A DNA stretch of 64,000 nucleotides from Alicyclobacillus sp. (GTDB taxonomy: Bacteria; Bacillota; Bacilli; Alicyclobacillales; Alicyclobacillaceae). Each line of letters begins with the position of its first letter. Within the stretch, counting starts at the first letter, position 1. The position numbers and the translations under genes are program-made. Location of the stretch: the NCBI GenBank assembly GCA_023511295.1, contig JAIMBT010000013.1, forward strand, positions 51,831-115,830. The letters are read 5' to 3'. The notes beneath the pieces are model-generated. The model worked only from the letters and a program-made list of their open reading frames with translations. It made no database searches and was not told the DNA's origin. Positions 42,578-51,653 of this stretch are shown piece by piece.

Positions 42578-43546
42578 TCAGTACGCGCGCTCCGTCACAA
42601 ACGCCGCCACGGTCCGCAAGGCCTCTTTGGCAGGCTGGTCCGGCAGCGCCGCCAGCGCCTGATGCGCTTTCTCCAGATAGCGGGTGGCCAAGCTCCGAGC
42701 GTAGGCAATCCCGCCACTCTCCGCAACCAACTCGACGGCCTGCCGCGCATCCTCGTGCGACATGTGGGGGTGGACCACGGCCGCCAGCCGGTCTGCATAG
42801 GTCGGCAATTGGGCGGCGTACAGTGCGGGAAGGGTGATATTTCCCTGCAACAGATCATGGCCGATGGGCTTGCCAATCAGCCGGGCGTCGCCCGTGAAAT
42901 CGAGGATGTCGTCGACAATCTGGAACGCCATCCCGGTGTGGTGACCAAACCGCCGCAGCGCCGCCACGCAATCGGCCGGCGCACCGGAGACGGCAGCCCC
43001 GAGCGCACAACTGACCGAAATGAGTAAGGCCGTCTTCCGCTCAATGCGGCGCAGGTACGCGCGAAGGCTTTGCTGGAGGTTGAAAAAGTCGCGGATTTGG
43101 TCAATCTCGCCCTCACACATGCGAACCATGGCGTCCGACATCTCCGCGTGCACCTGCGGGTTGGCGAGGGTGGACAGCATGTGGATGGCGCGGGCGAACA
43201 GAAAATCCCCGGTGTACATCGCCGGACGATTTCCGTACTGCGCTCGGACGGTCGGCTGGCCCCGTCGCAGCGATGCGTCGTCAATCACGTCGTCGTGGAC
43301 GAGTGTCGCCATGTGCACCAGTTCCAGGGCGGCCGCCAACGTCTGAACCGGTTCCGATGCCGGCGCCTGCCCGAACTCGGAACACAACAAGGCAAACAGA
43401 GGGCGGATGCGTTTGCCTCCTGCGGTGAGCAGTTGTCTCGACGAGTTGAGCAGCAGGGCGTTTCGGCTCAGGACGGCCTGCTCCAAGAGCAGGTCAATCG
43501 TCTGCAGGTGGCCCTGATACTGCGCGTAAACGTGCTGAAACTCCAT
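42578..43546 (-). CDS. hepT: Heptaprenyl diphosphate synthase, catalytic subunit
   Basis: Elongates farnesyl diphosphate to the C35 side chain of menaquinone-7, together with HepS. The trans-prenyltransferase aspartate-rich motifs are VHDDVIDDASLRRG (first, with DDxxD) and FQIVDDILDFTGD (second), plus GGKRIRP and GNITLP. 322 residues is normal. ATG 43546 follows GAGAGGCGG. It is the last of hepS-menG-hepT, an order conserved with B. subtilis; the same C35 chain could also supply the sporulenol-type cyclase in this window (inference). Confidence 0.96.
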   Translation of the reverse strand: MEFQHVYAQYQGHLQTIDLLLEQAVLSRNALLLNSSRQLLTAGGKRIRPLFALLCSEFGQAPASEPVQTLAAALELVHMATLVHDDVIDDASLRRGQPTVRAQYGNRPAMYTGDFLFARAIHMLSTLANPQVHAEMSDAMVRMCEGEIDQIRDFFNLQQSLRAYLRRIERKTALLISVSCALGAAVSGAPADCVAALRRFGHHTGMAFQIVDDILDFTGDARLIGKPIGHDLLQGNITLPALYAAQLPTYADRLAAVVHPHMSHEDARQAVELVAESGGIAYARSLATRYLEKAHQALAALPDQPAKEALRTVAAFVTERAY

Positions 43547-43557
43547 AGAGCCGCCTC

Positions 43558-44346
43558 TCAATCCTGGGATGGTCCAACCCCGCCAGCCGGTCCATGGACC
43601 GGCGCGTCGGCCGCCTGTGGCGGCGTCACCGGCTTGTATCCGATGTGCAGCGCCGCGATGCCGCCGGTCAGCGGCCAGCTGCGCACGTTCACCAACCCCG
43701 CCTCCTGAAACAGCTGCTCCAGACCGAGACGGTTCGGGAAGTCGACGAGCGACTCCGGAAGCCACGCGTACGGCGCCCGTTTGCCGACCGCCAGTGCGCC
43801 GACGAGCGGCAGGATACGGTTGAAGTACAGGTAGTAGACGGACCGGAACAGCCGTCCTTCCGGCTTCGACAGTTCCAGAGAGACCACCTGCCCGCCGGGC
43901 CGTACGACCCGCGTCATCTCCTTTAGTACGGTGCGTATGTCAGGGACGTTCCGAAGGGCAAAACCGATGGTCGCTGCGTCGAAGGTCGCATCGGCGAATG
44001 GGAGGTTCATCGCGTCTCCCTCGAGAAGACGTACCCGTCCACCCCGAAGCAGCCCTCTATCACCGAGCTTTCGTTTCGCCACCTCGAGCATCGGCGCGCA
44101 AAAGTCGATCCCGGTCACCCGCCCGTCCGCTCCGACGGTCTGCGCAAGCGAGAGCGTCCAGTCGCCCGTGCCACAGGCGACGTCCAGCGCCGTGTCCCCT
44201 GCCTGCAGGCGCATTTGGCGCATCGCGAAACGGCGCCACAGTTTGTGCTGGTAGAAGCTGAGCACCGAGTTCATGACGTCGTACCGCTCGGCAATCTGTG
44301 AAAACACGGACTTGACGTGCGCTGCCTTCGATTCTCCCGTGTACAT
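43558..44346 (-). CDS. menG: Demethylmenaquinone methyltransferase
   Basis: SAM-dependent C-methyltransferase (UbiE/MenG family) for the last step of menaquinone synthesis. SAM-binding motif I is ALDVACGTGDW, followed by VTGIDFCAPML and the family hallmark GFALRNVPD with the following EMTRVVRPGG. The extra C-terminal tail of about 20 residues is Pro/Gly/Ala-rich and not conserved. 262 residues. ATG 44346 follows GGAGGGG by 8 nt; its A is shared with the hepS TGA stop, so the two are translationally coupled. Confidence 0.96.
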   Translation of the reverse strand: MYTGESKAAHVKSVFSQIAERYDVMNSVLSFYQHKLWRRFAMRQMRLQAGDTALDVACGTGDWTLSLAQTVGADGRVTGIDFCAPMLEVAKRKLGDRGLLRGGRVRLLEGDAMNLPFADATFDAATIGFALRNVPDIRTVLKEMTRVVRPGGQVVSLELSKPEGRLFRSVYYLYFNRILPLVGALAVGKRAPYAWLPESLVDFPNRLGLEQLFQEAGLVNVRSWPLTGGIAALHIGYKPVTPPQAADAPVHGPAGGVGPSQD

Positions 44347-45089
44347 CACCGATTCCCCTCCACGTACGACTGCTGGTCGAGACGGCGCTGCAGCAGGTGC
44401 CAACTGTCGGAAACGAAGCTGGCAACGGGCGCGAACCGAACCGATGCGCGGGACCGAGCGACGAACTCCCGCGTGTCCGTCAAGTGGTCCAACGCTTGGC
44501 GCAGTGTGAAGTGGCGCGGTCCAATCGGATCTTCCACATCCCGCCGGACGATGTAGGCTTGGACACCCGATTTGATGACAGCGAGCGTGTCCGCGTCATC
44601 CCGTCGGAATACGGTCGCGAGCGTGTACAGGAGATCTCCGTGGATGGTATCTTGAATCGCCAGGTACTCGTCTCCGGTCAGGTCGTGGGCCCGGCGATGC
44701 AGCGTCATCTTCGACTCGTTGATGCGGACGACGGAATCGGACAGGGCCTGCACCAAAGTCTCGTTTCCGGTTCTCGCGATGATCCAGTAATACCGACTAC
44801 TGCAGTAGTCGCCAGCCAGCACGTTCAGCTGCCGGCGGAGCTCCTGCACCCCGTCAACGTCCTCGTGAATCGCGAGGCCGCGGTGCAACAGCAACACCGC
44901 CTCGAGAATGCGGCGGGCGACATCGATGGACAGGTCTGCGGCTTGTAGAATCGAACGAGCCGCATCAAAGTGGAACCGACTGGCATGCGGACGGATGTGG
45001 GCGGCGTGGAGAAACGAGTGGTGACTGTAGCGGCGAACTTGGCTGTCGATGTCTTCGTAGCGGATTACCGTCAGATCTGGGGTCGCCAT
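44346..45089 (-). CDS. hepS: Heptaprenyl diphosphate synthase component I
   Basis: Non-catalytic subunit needed, with HepT, for heptaprenyl diphosphate formation. The family is weakly conserved; the clearest signature here is LAGDYCSSRYYWIIA near residue 90, preceded by LLHRGLAIHEDVD. 247 residues, all helical, no membrane segment. ATG 45089 lies 9 nt after GGGAGG; an ATG three codons earlier touches the ribosome site. The identification rests on this motif plus position before menG and hepT and after mtrB, as in B. subtilis. Confidence 0.88.
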   Translation of the reverse strand: MATPDLTVIRYEDIDSQVRRYSHHSFLHAAHIRPHASRFHFDAARSILQAADLSIDVARRILEAVLLLHRGLAIHEDVDGVQELRRQLNVLAGDYCSSRYYWIIARTGNETLVQALSDSVVRINESKMTLHRRAHDLTGDEYLAIQDTIHGDLLYTLATVFRRDDADTLAVIKSGVQAYIVRRDVEDPIGPRHFTLRQALDHLTDTREFVARSRASVRFAPVASFVSDSWHLLQRRLDQQSYVEGNR

Positions 45090-45197
45090 ACGCGTCATCC
45101 TCCCGCTTCTTTGGGGCGGCCGGACCGTCACCCGTACCGCATCCGCGTGCCGTCACGACACGCCCGCCGCCGTGCATCGTCCACGCCCATTCACATA

Positions 45198-45206
45198 ATG
45201 ATAGCA
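45198..45206 (-). promoter_or_regulatory. Extended -10 promoter for hepS-menG-hepT
   Basis: TG-C-TATCAT on the minus strand (45206-45198) without a clear -35; start about 45191, roughly 100-nt leader. Confidence 0.4.
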
Positions 45207-45247
45207 TACCACAGCGTCACGCTGCCGAACGCCAGTGGCGCCGAGTG

Positions 45248-45544
45248 TCAGCGGCGGTGTTCCGGTCCGTGGGTTCCGCGCACCGAGTGGTCCGCCGCCG
45301 GTTCGTTCCCCGCCGCCCCGCCAACGGTCGGAATCGCTCCGAACTTGGTATACACCACAGCCCGGCCGCGGATCTTCATCGCGGACGTGTGCTCCGTGAA
45401 CTGGGCCAGCATGATCTCGCCCTTGTCCAGTTTCTCGGCGTGGTGAAAGCGGGTCTCCGAGCCGCGCGTGAGTCCAATCACCTGCACACCGTTCTCCTCT
45501 GCCCGAATCACAAAGTAATCGCCCATCACGGGTGAGTCTGCCAT
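45248..45544 (-). CDS. mtrB: Tryptophan RNA-binding attenuation protein (TRAP)
   Basis: Undecameric ring protein that, when loaded with tryptophan, binds GAG/UAG repeats in trp leaders. The core is very close to the B. subtilis protein: VIGLTRG, the RNA-contact lysine in [15 protein letters not shown] with the tryptophan-binding threonine/histidine residues, and the K-x-R pair in AMKIRG. The usual protein is 75 residues; this one has 98 because of a hydrophilic C-terminal tail of about 20 residues rich in Gly, His and Arg. Its likely target leader lies in the same window at 27.4-27.6 kb. It follows hup, with a terminator between them. Confidence 0.95.
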   Translation of the reverse strand: MADSPVMGDYFVIRAEENGVQVIGLTRGSETRFHHAEKLDKGEIMLAQFTEHTSAMKIRGRAVVYTKFGAIPTVGGAAGNEPAADHSVRGTHGPEHRR

Positions 45545-45594
45545 CTCCCGGTCTCCCCCTCGCTCCGTCGTTGCATCCCTGCGCGTTCAGGAAC

Positions 45595-45619
45595 GAAAAA
45601 ACCAGCGTCTGCACGCTGG
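45595..45619 (-). terminator. Intrinsic terminator between hup and mtrB
   Basis: CCAGCGT and ACGCTGG (45602-45619) with a 4-nt loop, followed on the minus strand by six to seven Ts (45601-45595). Confidence 0.8.
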
Positions 45620-45775
45620 CTCAGTGGTCGATCTCCGGGCGGCTTGACCCGTTTCGGACCATGCGCTGCCCGGCCCGCCGCGCAGGCCGCAAGGCACAGC
45701 CATTATAGCTGAACCAGCGCGCCGACGCAACGAAAGCCGGGCGAAGGCGGATGGTGGTCCGTTCAAGCAGGAGCG

Positions 45776-46048
45776 TCAGCGGACAACCGCGCGCAGGTTC
45801 TTTCCCGCCCGGAACGTCGGTACGCGGCTGGCGGCGATGTCGATGACCTCGCCGGTCTGTGGATTGCGTCCACGCCGGGCGGCCCGTTCGCGTGCCTCGA
45901 AGTTGCCGAATCCGACCAACTGGACCTTTTCTCCTTCGCACAGCGCGTCTTGAATCGCCCGAAACAAAGTTTCCACGACCTGACGGACTTCCTTGCGAGT
46001 GTAGCCGGTTTGCGCGGACACAGTGCGGATGAGGTCTGACTTCGTCAT
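45776..46048 (-). CDS. hup: DNA-binding protein HU (HBsu)
   Basis: Histone-like dimeric protein that bends and compacts DNA. Typical HU features: N-terminal TKSDLIRTVSAQTG helices, the GFGNFEARERAARRGRNPQTGE region (cited as GFGNFEARERAARRGRNPQ) forming the DNA-embracing arm, and IPASRVPTF-like IAASRVPTFRAGK at the end. 90 residues from ATG 46048, which follows GAGGTGA by 5 nt; a GTG three codons upstream is an alternative. Position between spoIVA and mtrB equals B. subtilis, except that folE is missing. A candidate promoter overlaps the spoIVA-end hairpin. Confidence 0.97.
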   Translation of the reverse strand: MTKSDLIRTVSAQTGYTRKEVRQVVETLFRAIQDALCEGEKVQLVGFGNFEARERAARRGRNPQTGEVIDIAASRVPTFRAGKNLRAVVR

Positions 46049-46148
46049 GACGGTCACCTCTGGGACTGGAAGTGCACGGCCTCGGCCGGCGGATGTCCGT
46101 CGCAGGATAAAGCCGTGCTGTATTCACGGTCTCTCCAAAATTCCGTTG

Positions 46149-46176
46149 CTTATACACAGCAGCGGCAGAACCGCAA
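46149..46176 (-). promoter_or_regulatory. Candidate promoter for hup
   Basis: TTGCGG (46176-46171), 16-nt spacer, TATAAG (46154-46149). The -35 box lies in the hairpin that ends spoIVA. Confidence 0.4.
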
Positions 46177-46197
46177 GGAATTTGCGGTTCTGCCGCT
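46161..46197 (-). terminator. Hairpin after spoIVA
   Basis: Perfect 15-bp inverted repeat (46161-46175 and 46183-46197) with a 7-nt loop, 20 nt after the spoIVA stop. No T-run directly behind it. Confidence 0.6.
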
Positions 46198-46217
46198 CAT
46201 GGAAGCTTGGCTGGTGG

Positions 46218-47696
46218 TCACAAGATGATGGCAATCAGTCCGCCGCTGCCTTCGTTGATAATCCGCTGCAACGTCTCCTTCAACTTATACTGGGCGTTTT
46301 CCGGCATCATCGACAACTTGCCGGAGATCCCCTCGCGGACAATCGCCGCCAACGACTTGCCGAAGATGTCGCTCTCCCAAATTTTCAGCGGGTCCTGCTC
46401 GAAGTCCTGCATCAGGTACCGCACGAGCTCTTCCGACTGTTTCTCCGTGCCGACAATGGGAGCGAACTCCGACTCGACGTCGACGCGGATCATGTGAATC
46501 GACGGGGCGGTGGCTTTGAGCCGCACGCCGAACCGAGAGCCTTGCTTGATCAGTTCTGGCTCGTCGAGCGTCATCTCCTCGAGGGCTGGCGGCGCCACGC
46601 CGTACCCCGTCATCTTGACCATCGTCAGCGCCTCTGCCACCTTGTCGTACTCTTTCTTCGCGTGGACGAAGTCTTTCATCATCCGCAGCAACTGGTCGCG
46701 ACCCGTAATCTGAACCCCGACGATCTCCGTCAAAACCCGGTCGTACAGTTCATCCGGCGCGGCCAGGTCAATCACGGCAATGCCCTGCCCCATGTCCATG
46801 TGCGCCAGTCCGGCATAGGAGATGAACTCGTAGTTCGCGAAATTCGCGACGACGCGGTCGATATCGCGGATGCGGCGCACGTCTTGAATCGTCTCCTGCA
46901 CGCTGTTCTGGAATTGCTGACGCAGCCAGTGGTCTTCGTCGAGGACCATCACCCAGCTCGGCAGGTTCACGTTGACTTCCTTGACGGGAAATTCGTAGAG
47001 TGCCTCGCGCAACACGGCGTTGATCTCGTGCACCGTGAGTGTCGCACAGGACACCGTCAGGACGGGAACATCGTACTTCTCGTACAACTTGACACGAACC
47101 TGTTGTGCCCGAACACTCTCCGGGTCGGTCGAGTTCACGAGAATGACGAAGGGCTTGCCGAGCTCCTTCAACTCGGTGATGACCCGCTCTTCCGCTTCCA
47201 CATACCCTTCGCGGGGAATCTCGGCGACAGACCCATCCGTGGTGACCACAATCCCGAGCGTGGAGTGGTCCGAGATCACCTTGCGTGTACCAATCTCCGC
47301 GGCTTCTTGGAACGGAATCGGCTCGTCGAACCAGGGGGTGGTCACCATCCGCGGGCCGTTTTCGTCCTCGTATCCGCGCGCGCCCTGCACGGCGTAGCCC
47401 ACGCAGTCGACGACACGGACGTTGACATCCAGTCCCTCCGCGACTTCAATCTCCACGCTCTGGTTTGGAATGAATTTCGGCTCCGTGGTCATGATGGTGC
47501 GGCCGGCCGCGCTCTGGGGCAGCTCGTCGGTGGCGCGGACGCGGTCCGCTTCATCCTTAATGTTCGGCAGCACGATGAGTTCCATGAACTTTTTGATAAA
47601 CGTAGACTTGCCAGTGCGCACGGGGCCGACCACGCCGAGGTAGATGTCTCCCCCCGTACGCTCTGCGATGTCCTTGAATACGTCGAACTTTTCCAC
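46218..47696 (-). CDS. spoIVA: Stage IV sporulation protein A (coat morphogenetic ATPase)
   Basis: ATPase that polymerises on the outer forespore membrane to form the base layer of the spore coat. The Walker A motif GVVGPVRTGKST (about residues 21-32), the DCVGYAVQGARGYEDENGPRM region (cited as DCVGYAVQGA) and the Walker B/NKxD-like VNSTDPES are intact. The C-terminus ends GSGGLIAIIL, which resembles the conserved end needed for localisation by SpoVM and SafA/SpoVID contacts. 492 residues equals B. subtilis. Start is ATG 47696 after GGAGGGGG-type sequence. Its own sigma-E-like promoter lies about 100 nt upstream. Definitive evidence that the organism forms endospores. Confidence 0.98.
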   Translation of the reverse strand: MEKFDVFKDIAERTGGDIYLGVVGPVRTGKSTFIKKFMELIVLPNIKDEADRVRATDELPQSAAGRTIMTTEPKFIPNQSVEIEVAEGLDVNVRVVDCVGYAVQGARGYEDENGPRMVTTPWFDEPIPFQEAAEIGTRKVISDHSTLGIVVTTDGSVAEIPREGYVEAEERVITELKELGKPFVILVNSTDPESVRAQQVRVKLYEKYDVPVLTVSCATLTVHEINAVLREALYEFPVKEVNVNLPSWVMVLDEDHWLRQQFQNSVQETIQDVRRIRDIDRVVANFANYEFISYAGLAHMDMGQGIAVIDLAAPDELYDRVLTEIVGVQITGRDQLLRMMKDFVHAKKEYDKVAEALTMVKMTGYGVAPPALEEMTLDEPELIKQGSRFGVRLKATAPSIHMIRVDVESEFAPIVGTEKQSEELVRYLMQDFEQDPLKIWESDIFGKSLAAIVREGISGKLSMMPENAQYKLKETLQRIINEGSGGLIAIIL

Positions 47697-47800
47697 GCTT
47701 CCCCCTCCTCAAGATGACCGGCGCAGATTGCTTCGCCCGTCGTCCGCCCCCGAGCCACTGACAATCCACCGCGTGTTGTCCACTGTCCAAGAGACAATAC

Positions 47801-47829
47801 ATATATATGCGGGGCAACGCCGTGTATGC
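47801..47829 (-). promoter_or_regulatory. Candidate sigma-E promoter of spoIVA
   Basis: GCATACA (47829-47823), 13-nt spacer, CATATATAT (47809-47801). The -35 matches KMATATT at 5 of 7 and the -10 keeps CATAnA. Start about 47794; B. subtilis spoIVA is sigma-E controlled. Confidence 0.45.
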
Positions 47830-47941
47830 CGGGGGCGCGCCTGCGAAGTCACGTTGCATGTATACGGGTCAAGCTGAGGCGGTAGAACTGCAGGTGGGAA
47901 GGCCTCGGGCCCTGTGGAGGCACTGCGTGGTGCGCCCATGC

Positions 47942-47975
47942 AAAGGCGGCTGCCTCCATCGTGGAGACAGCCGCC
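47942..47975 (-). terminator. Terminator after gcvH
   Basis: GGCGGCTG...CAGCCGCC with an inner CTCCA/TGGAG stem and 3-nt loop, followed on the minus strand by TTT (47944-47942). Confidence 0.65.
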
Positions 47976-48039
47976 GAAAACGCGTGGAACCAGATGGCGG
48001 CGCCTATGCGCCGGGCGACGCACAGCGGATGGCGTTTCG

Positions 48040-48425
48040 TCACTCCGCGGTATGTTGGGCGTAGCCCGCAGCGTCCAGGAGCTCGTCCAACTCCCCGGGG
48101 TTCGACATCTCGACAACCACCATCCACCCGGCACCATACGGGTCTTGATTCACCTGTTCCGGAGCGTCCGCGAGTGCCTGGTTCACTTCGACGATGCGCC
48201 CAGAGACCGGCGCGAATAAGTCGGACACGGTTTTGACCGATTCCACAGTTCCAAAGGTGCTGTTGGCTGTCAGCTCCTGGCCCGTTTCCGGCAGTTCGAC
48301 AAACACGATGTCGCCGAGCTCGTCCTGGGCAAAGTGCGTGATGCCGATGGTCGCGCGGTTGCCCTCGACCCGCACCCACTCGTGTTCCTTGGAGTACTTC
48401 AAGTCCGCTGGGATGTTGCTGCTCA
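48040..48425 (-). CDS. gcvH: Glycine cleavage system H protein
   Basis: Lipoyl-carrying shuttle of the glycine cleavage system and, in Firmicutes, an obligatory relay for lipoate attachment to other enzymes. The lipoylated lysine is in [28 protein letters not shown] opens the domain and NPYGAGWM-like [12 protein letters not shown] closes it. 128 residues is normal. ATG 48425 follows AGGAGG by 7 nt. No gcvT or gcvP is nearby; as in B. subtilis the gene stands apart, which fits the lipoyl-relay role. Confidence 0.97.
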
Positions 48426-48529
48426 TGGCGCACCCTCCTGTTCCCGGTTCGCGCGTCCACGAGGCCGCGCGTGTCCACTTGTCACGACGAGTGTAGCAGA
48501 TCTTGGCGGGAAACTCTAGAATGCCCGAT

Positions 48530-49603
48530 TTACCCTTGACGATCCGGCTGCTCCACCGCATCGGCAGGTTCCCACTGCGCGAACACCTGGTGCGCCGCCA
48601 CCTCTTCGACCTCATGCGCCCGGTCGCGGGACATCAGTTTCTCCACGGCCTGGCGGGGTGCTTCTCCGTCGAACAAGACGCGGTACAACGCTTCCGATAT
48701 CGGCATCTCCACACCGACGGTTCGCGCCAACTCCACGGCGATGCGCGTGGTGGCCACCCCTTCCACCACCATGCCAACCGCGGCCAGCGCCTCGTCGAGC
48801 GACGCGCCTTCTCCCAACAGCCGTCCCGCGCGGTAGTTGCGGCTGTGGCGGCTGGTACAGGTGACAATCAGGTCGCCGACGCCAGACAGCCCGGAGAAGG
48901 TCAACATGGACGCACCCAGTTGCACACCGAGGCGCGTGATCTCGGTCAGCCCGCGGGTCATGAGCGCCGCTCTCGCGTTGTCGCCGAACCCCAAACCGTC
49001 CGCGATGCCAACGCCAAGCGCGATGATGTTCTTCAGGGCGCCGCCGAGTTCTGCGCCCTTCACGTCCGGGTTGGTGTAGACGCGCAGCACCGGAGACATC
49101 AGCAGGTCCTGCAACCGCTCCGCCGTCGCCCGCCGGTAGGCAGCCGCGACCAACGTGGTCGGCAGACCGGCCATCACTTCCTCCGCATGACTGGGGCCGG
49201 CGAGAACCCCCATCCGGTCTCCCGCACCCGGAACGAAGACCGAGATGAGCTCGCTCATGGTGCGGCGGGACAAGGGGTCAAATCCCTTCACCGCGTGTGC
49301 AATCAGCGCTCGCTCTGGTATCCACTCCGCTACCTGCTCCAACAAGGTGCGCATCCCGGCGGACGGCACGACAAACAGCACGACCTCTGCCCCGTTCAGG
49401 GCAACCCGCAGGTCAGAGGTCGCTTGAACTGAATCCGGCAACCGTGCGTCGGACAGGTACCGCGGGTTGCAGTGCGCCGACTGAATCGCCGCAGCGACGA
49501 GCGGATCGCGCGCCCACAACACGACGTCCGCCGCCCCAGCCGCGCACGCGCTCGCCAAAGCGGTCCCCCAACTGCCGGCGCCGAGGACTGCAACTTTCAC
49601 CAT
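48530..49603 (-). CDS. gpsA: Glycerol-3-phosphate dehydrogenase [NAD(P)+]
   Basis: Makes sn-glycerol 3-phosphate from dihydroxyacetone phosphate for phospholipid and teichoic acid synthesis. The Rossmann motif [14 protein letters not shown] starts the protein; [14 protein letters not shown] and the catalytic-lysine region [22 protein letters not shown] are present. 357 residues; the extra 15-20 C-terminal residues relative to B. subtilis are hydrophilic. ATG 49603 follows AAGGGGG by 5 nt. It lies in the order der-plsY-gpsA, so two successive steps of phospholipid synthesis (GpsA, PlsY) are neighbours. Confidence 0.97.
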   Translation of the reverse strand: MVKVAVLGAGSWGTALASACAAGAADVVLWARDPLVAAAIQSAHCNPRYLSDARLPDSVQATSDLRVALNGAEVVLFVVPSAGMRTLLEQVAEWIPERALIAHAVKGFDPLSRRTMSELISVFVPGAGDRMGVLAGPSHAEEVMAGLPTTLVAAAYRRATAERLQDLLMSPVLRVYTNPDVKGAELGGALKNIIALGVGIADGLGFGDNARAALMTRGLTEITRLGVQLGASMLTFSGLSGVGDLIVTCTSRHSRNYRAGRLLGEGASLDEALAAVGMVVEGVATTRIAVELARTVGVEMPISEALYRVLFDGEAPRQAVEKLMSRDRAHEVEEVAAHQVFAQWEPADAVEQPDRQG

Positions 49604-49637
49604 CGATTCCCCCTTCACCCGGCCGCGCAGACCGCGC

Positions 49638-50234
49638 TCAGCTGCCCCTGCGGAAGATCTGGTGTTCCTGACCACGCAGTAAGCGCCCGATGTTCGCCTG
49701 GTGGCGCCAAATTGAGAGCAGCGCCACGGCAATCGCGAACACGATGGCGCCCACATCGTCCCGGAGCAGCGCTCCGATAATGGGAACCATCACCGTCAAA
49801 ACGAGAGAACCGAGAGACACGTAGCGCGTGAGGAGGATGACGACGATGGCGCAGGCACCGGCGAGGGCGGTCGGCACGGGCATCAACCACAGCAGCACGC
49901 CGATGGTGGTCGCAATCCCCTTTCCGCCACGAAAGCCGAAAAAGACCGGCCAGTTGTGCCCCACGATGGCGGCTAACCCAGCCAGGTACAGGGCCCACGC
50001 GCTGCCGTGGACCAGGGCGTGGGCGATGAGGACCGCCACCACCCCCTTGACGATGTCAAAGGCCAAGACCACCACGGCCCAGCGCACCCCGAGCACGCGC
50101 AACGTGTTGGTCGCCCCGGCGTTCCCGCTACCGTGCTCTCGGATATCCATCTTCGCGAACCAGCGGCTGATGAGGGTGCTCGACGAGATGGACCCAATCA
50201 GGTACGCAATGAGTGTCGTCAGTACGACCACCAC
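49638..50234 (-). CDS. plsY: Acyl-phosphate:glycerol-3-phosphate acyltransferase
   Basis: Membrane enzyme that acylates glycerol 3-phosphate from acyl-phosphate, the first committed phospholipid step in most Gram-positives. Five membrane segments and three cytosolic motifs are seen: GSGNAGATN(T)LR, GHNWPVFFGFRGGKG and the later GSLVLTVM/WRHQANIGRLLRG. 198 residues is normal. GTG 50234 follows GGAGGAGG. It sits between der and gpsA, as in many Firmicutes. Confidence 0.96.
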   Translation of the reverse strand: MVVVLTTLIAYLIGSISSSTLISRWFAKMDIREHGSGNAGATNTLRVLGVRWAVVVLAFDIVKGVVAVLIAHALVHGSAWALYLAGLAAIVGHNWPVFFGFRGGKGIATTIGVLLWLMPVPTALAGACAIVVILLTRYVSLGSLVLTVMVPIIGALLRDDVGAIVFAIAVALLSIWRHQANIGRLLRGQEHQIFRRGS

Positions 50235-50294
50235 AATCCTCCTCCAGATCTACTCTATCGTGCGTACACGCGCCGACGGCCGGGGGGCGTCGCC

Positions 50295-51632
50295 TTACGG
50301 CCGATCTTCCCGACGGTTGCGCGCAAAGATACGAATGGGCGTACCGCTGAAGTCAAACGCTCGCCGGAACTGGTTCTCAAGGTGCCGCTGGTAGGAGAAG
50401 TGAAACAAGTCCGACCGGTTGACAAACAGCGCGAACGTCGGCGGCTTGACCCCAATCTGGGTGCCGTAGTAGATCCGCAGACGGACGCCCTTGTCCGACG
50501 GCGGTGGTACGGTTTGCGTGATCTCGTCGAGCAGCCCGTTCAGCGTCGAAGTGGAGACCCGGGCGGCGTGATGTTCTGCAATCTCGACCGCCGTGGGCAG
50601 GATGCGGTGAACCCGCTGATGGCTGTGCGCCGAGACGAAGAGGACAGGCGCCCAACGCATGAACGGAAACTCGTCGCGAATTTGGTCCGTGAACCGTTGC
50701 ACGGTTTTGTCGTCCTTCTCCACGGCGTCCCATTTGTTCACAAGGATGCCGACCGCACGGCCCGCTTCCACCGCGTATCCGGCAATCTTCTTGTCCTGCT
50801 CCGCAATCCCAGCAGCCCCGTCGAGCACGACGAACACCACGTCGGACCGCTCAATCGCGCGCAGGGCGCGAAGCACACTGTACTTTTCAATCCGCTCGTA
50901 CACTTTTCCTTTGCGCCGCACACCGGCGGTGTCGACCAGTACGAAAGCTTGATTGTCGACCGTCACCGGAACGTCCACCGCATCTCGCGTCGTCCCGGCA
51001 ACATCGCTGACCATGACGCGCTCCTGGCCGAGCAGGGCATTGACCAGCGACGATTTGCCGACGTTCGGACGACCGATGAGGGCCACTCGAATCGCGTCAT
51101 CCGCTTCCTCCGGTTGCGCTTCCGGAAGCCGCGCGACCACCTCGTCCAGGAGGTCTCCCGTTCCGTGACCGTGCTCGGACGAGATACCAATTGGATCTCC
51201 GAACCCCAGCGCGTAAAAATCGTACACGGAAGCGAGATGATTCGGGTGGTCAATCTTGTTGACACCTAGCACCACCGGCTTGCCGCTGCGCCGAAGCAAC
51301 TTCGCGACGTCGTGATCTGCCGACGTGACACCGCTGCGCCCGTCGACCAGGAAGACGATGACGTCGGCTTCGTCGATGGCGAGCTGCGCCTGAACGCGAA
51401 TGAGGTTCGCCACCTCGTCCGCGTCCTGGAGCTCGATGCCGCCGGTGTCCACCAGTTGGAAGTCACGCCCGTTCCAGTCCGCGCGCGCGTACAGGCGGTC
51501 TCGGGTCACACCGGGATAGTCCTCGACAATCGAGATCCGCTCCCCCACAATCCGGTTGAACAGCGTCGATTTGCCGACGTTGGCGCGGCCCACAATGGCC
51601 ACCAAGGGAAGTGCCACATCCATCCATCCCAT
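50295..51632 (-). CDS. der: Ribosome-assembly GTPase Der (EngA)
   Basis: Tandem-GTPase factor for 50S ribosome subunit maturation. Two G domains are seen: G1 [13 protein letters not shown] near residue 14 and [12 protein letters not shown] near residue 184, with DTGGIEL / DTAGVRRKG (G3) and NKID / NKWD (G4), followed by the KH-like C-terminal domain. 445 residues is slightly above the usual 436. ATG 51632 has a weak ribosome site; a GTG five codons downstream, 5 nt after GGGATGG, is possible. It begins 21 nt after the DUF512-protein gene and precedes plsY by about 60 nt. Confidence 0.97.
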   Translation of the reverse strand: MGWMDVALPLVAIVGRANVGKSTLFNRIVGERISIVEDYPGVTRDRLYARADWNGRDFQLVDTGGIELQDADEVANLIRVQAQLAIDEADVIVFLVDGRSGVTSADHDVAKLLRRSGKPVVLGVNKIDHPNHLASVYDFYALGFGDPIGISSEHGHGTGDLLDEVVARLPEAQPEEADDAIRVALIGRPNVGKSSLVNALLGQERVMVSDVAGTTRDAVDVPVTVDNQAFVLVDTAGVRRKGKVYERIEKYSVLRALRAIERSDVVFVVLDGAAGIAEQDKKIAGYAVEAGRAVGILVNKWDAVEKDDKTVQRFTDQIRDEFPFMRWAPVLFVSAHSHQRVHRILPTAVEIAEHHAARVSTSTLNGLLDEITQTVPPPSDKGVRLRIYYGTQIGVKPPTFALFVNRSDLFHFSYQRHLENQFRRAFDFSGTPIRIFARNRREDRP

Positions 51633-51653
51633 CGCGTTTCAAAATGCGAAGAT

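Larger units (their letters stand above)
47697..48039. other. Intergenic region gcvH / spoIVA
   Basis: 343 nt without a supported gene. It holds the gcvH terminator (47942-47975) and the sigma-E-like spoIVA promoter (47801-47829), listed separately. Confidence 0.6.

Noticed and set aside
46023..47717. 564-codon open frame on the plus strand
   Set aside because: It is the exact antisense of spoIVA, which has strong family motifs; long antisense frames are common in GC-rich DNA.
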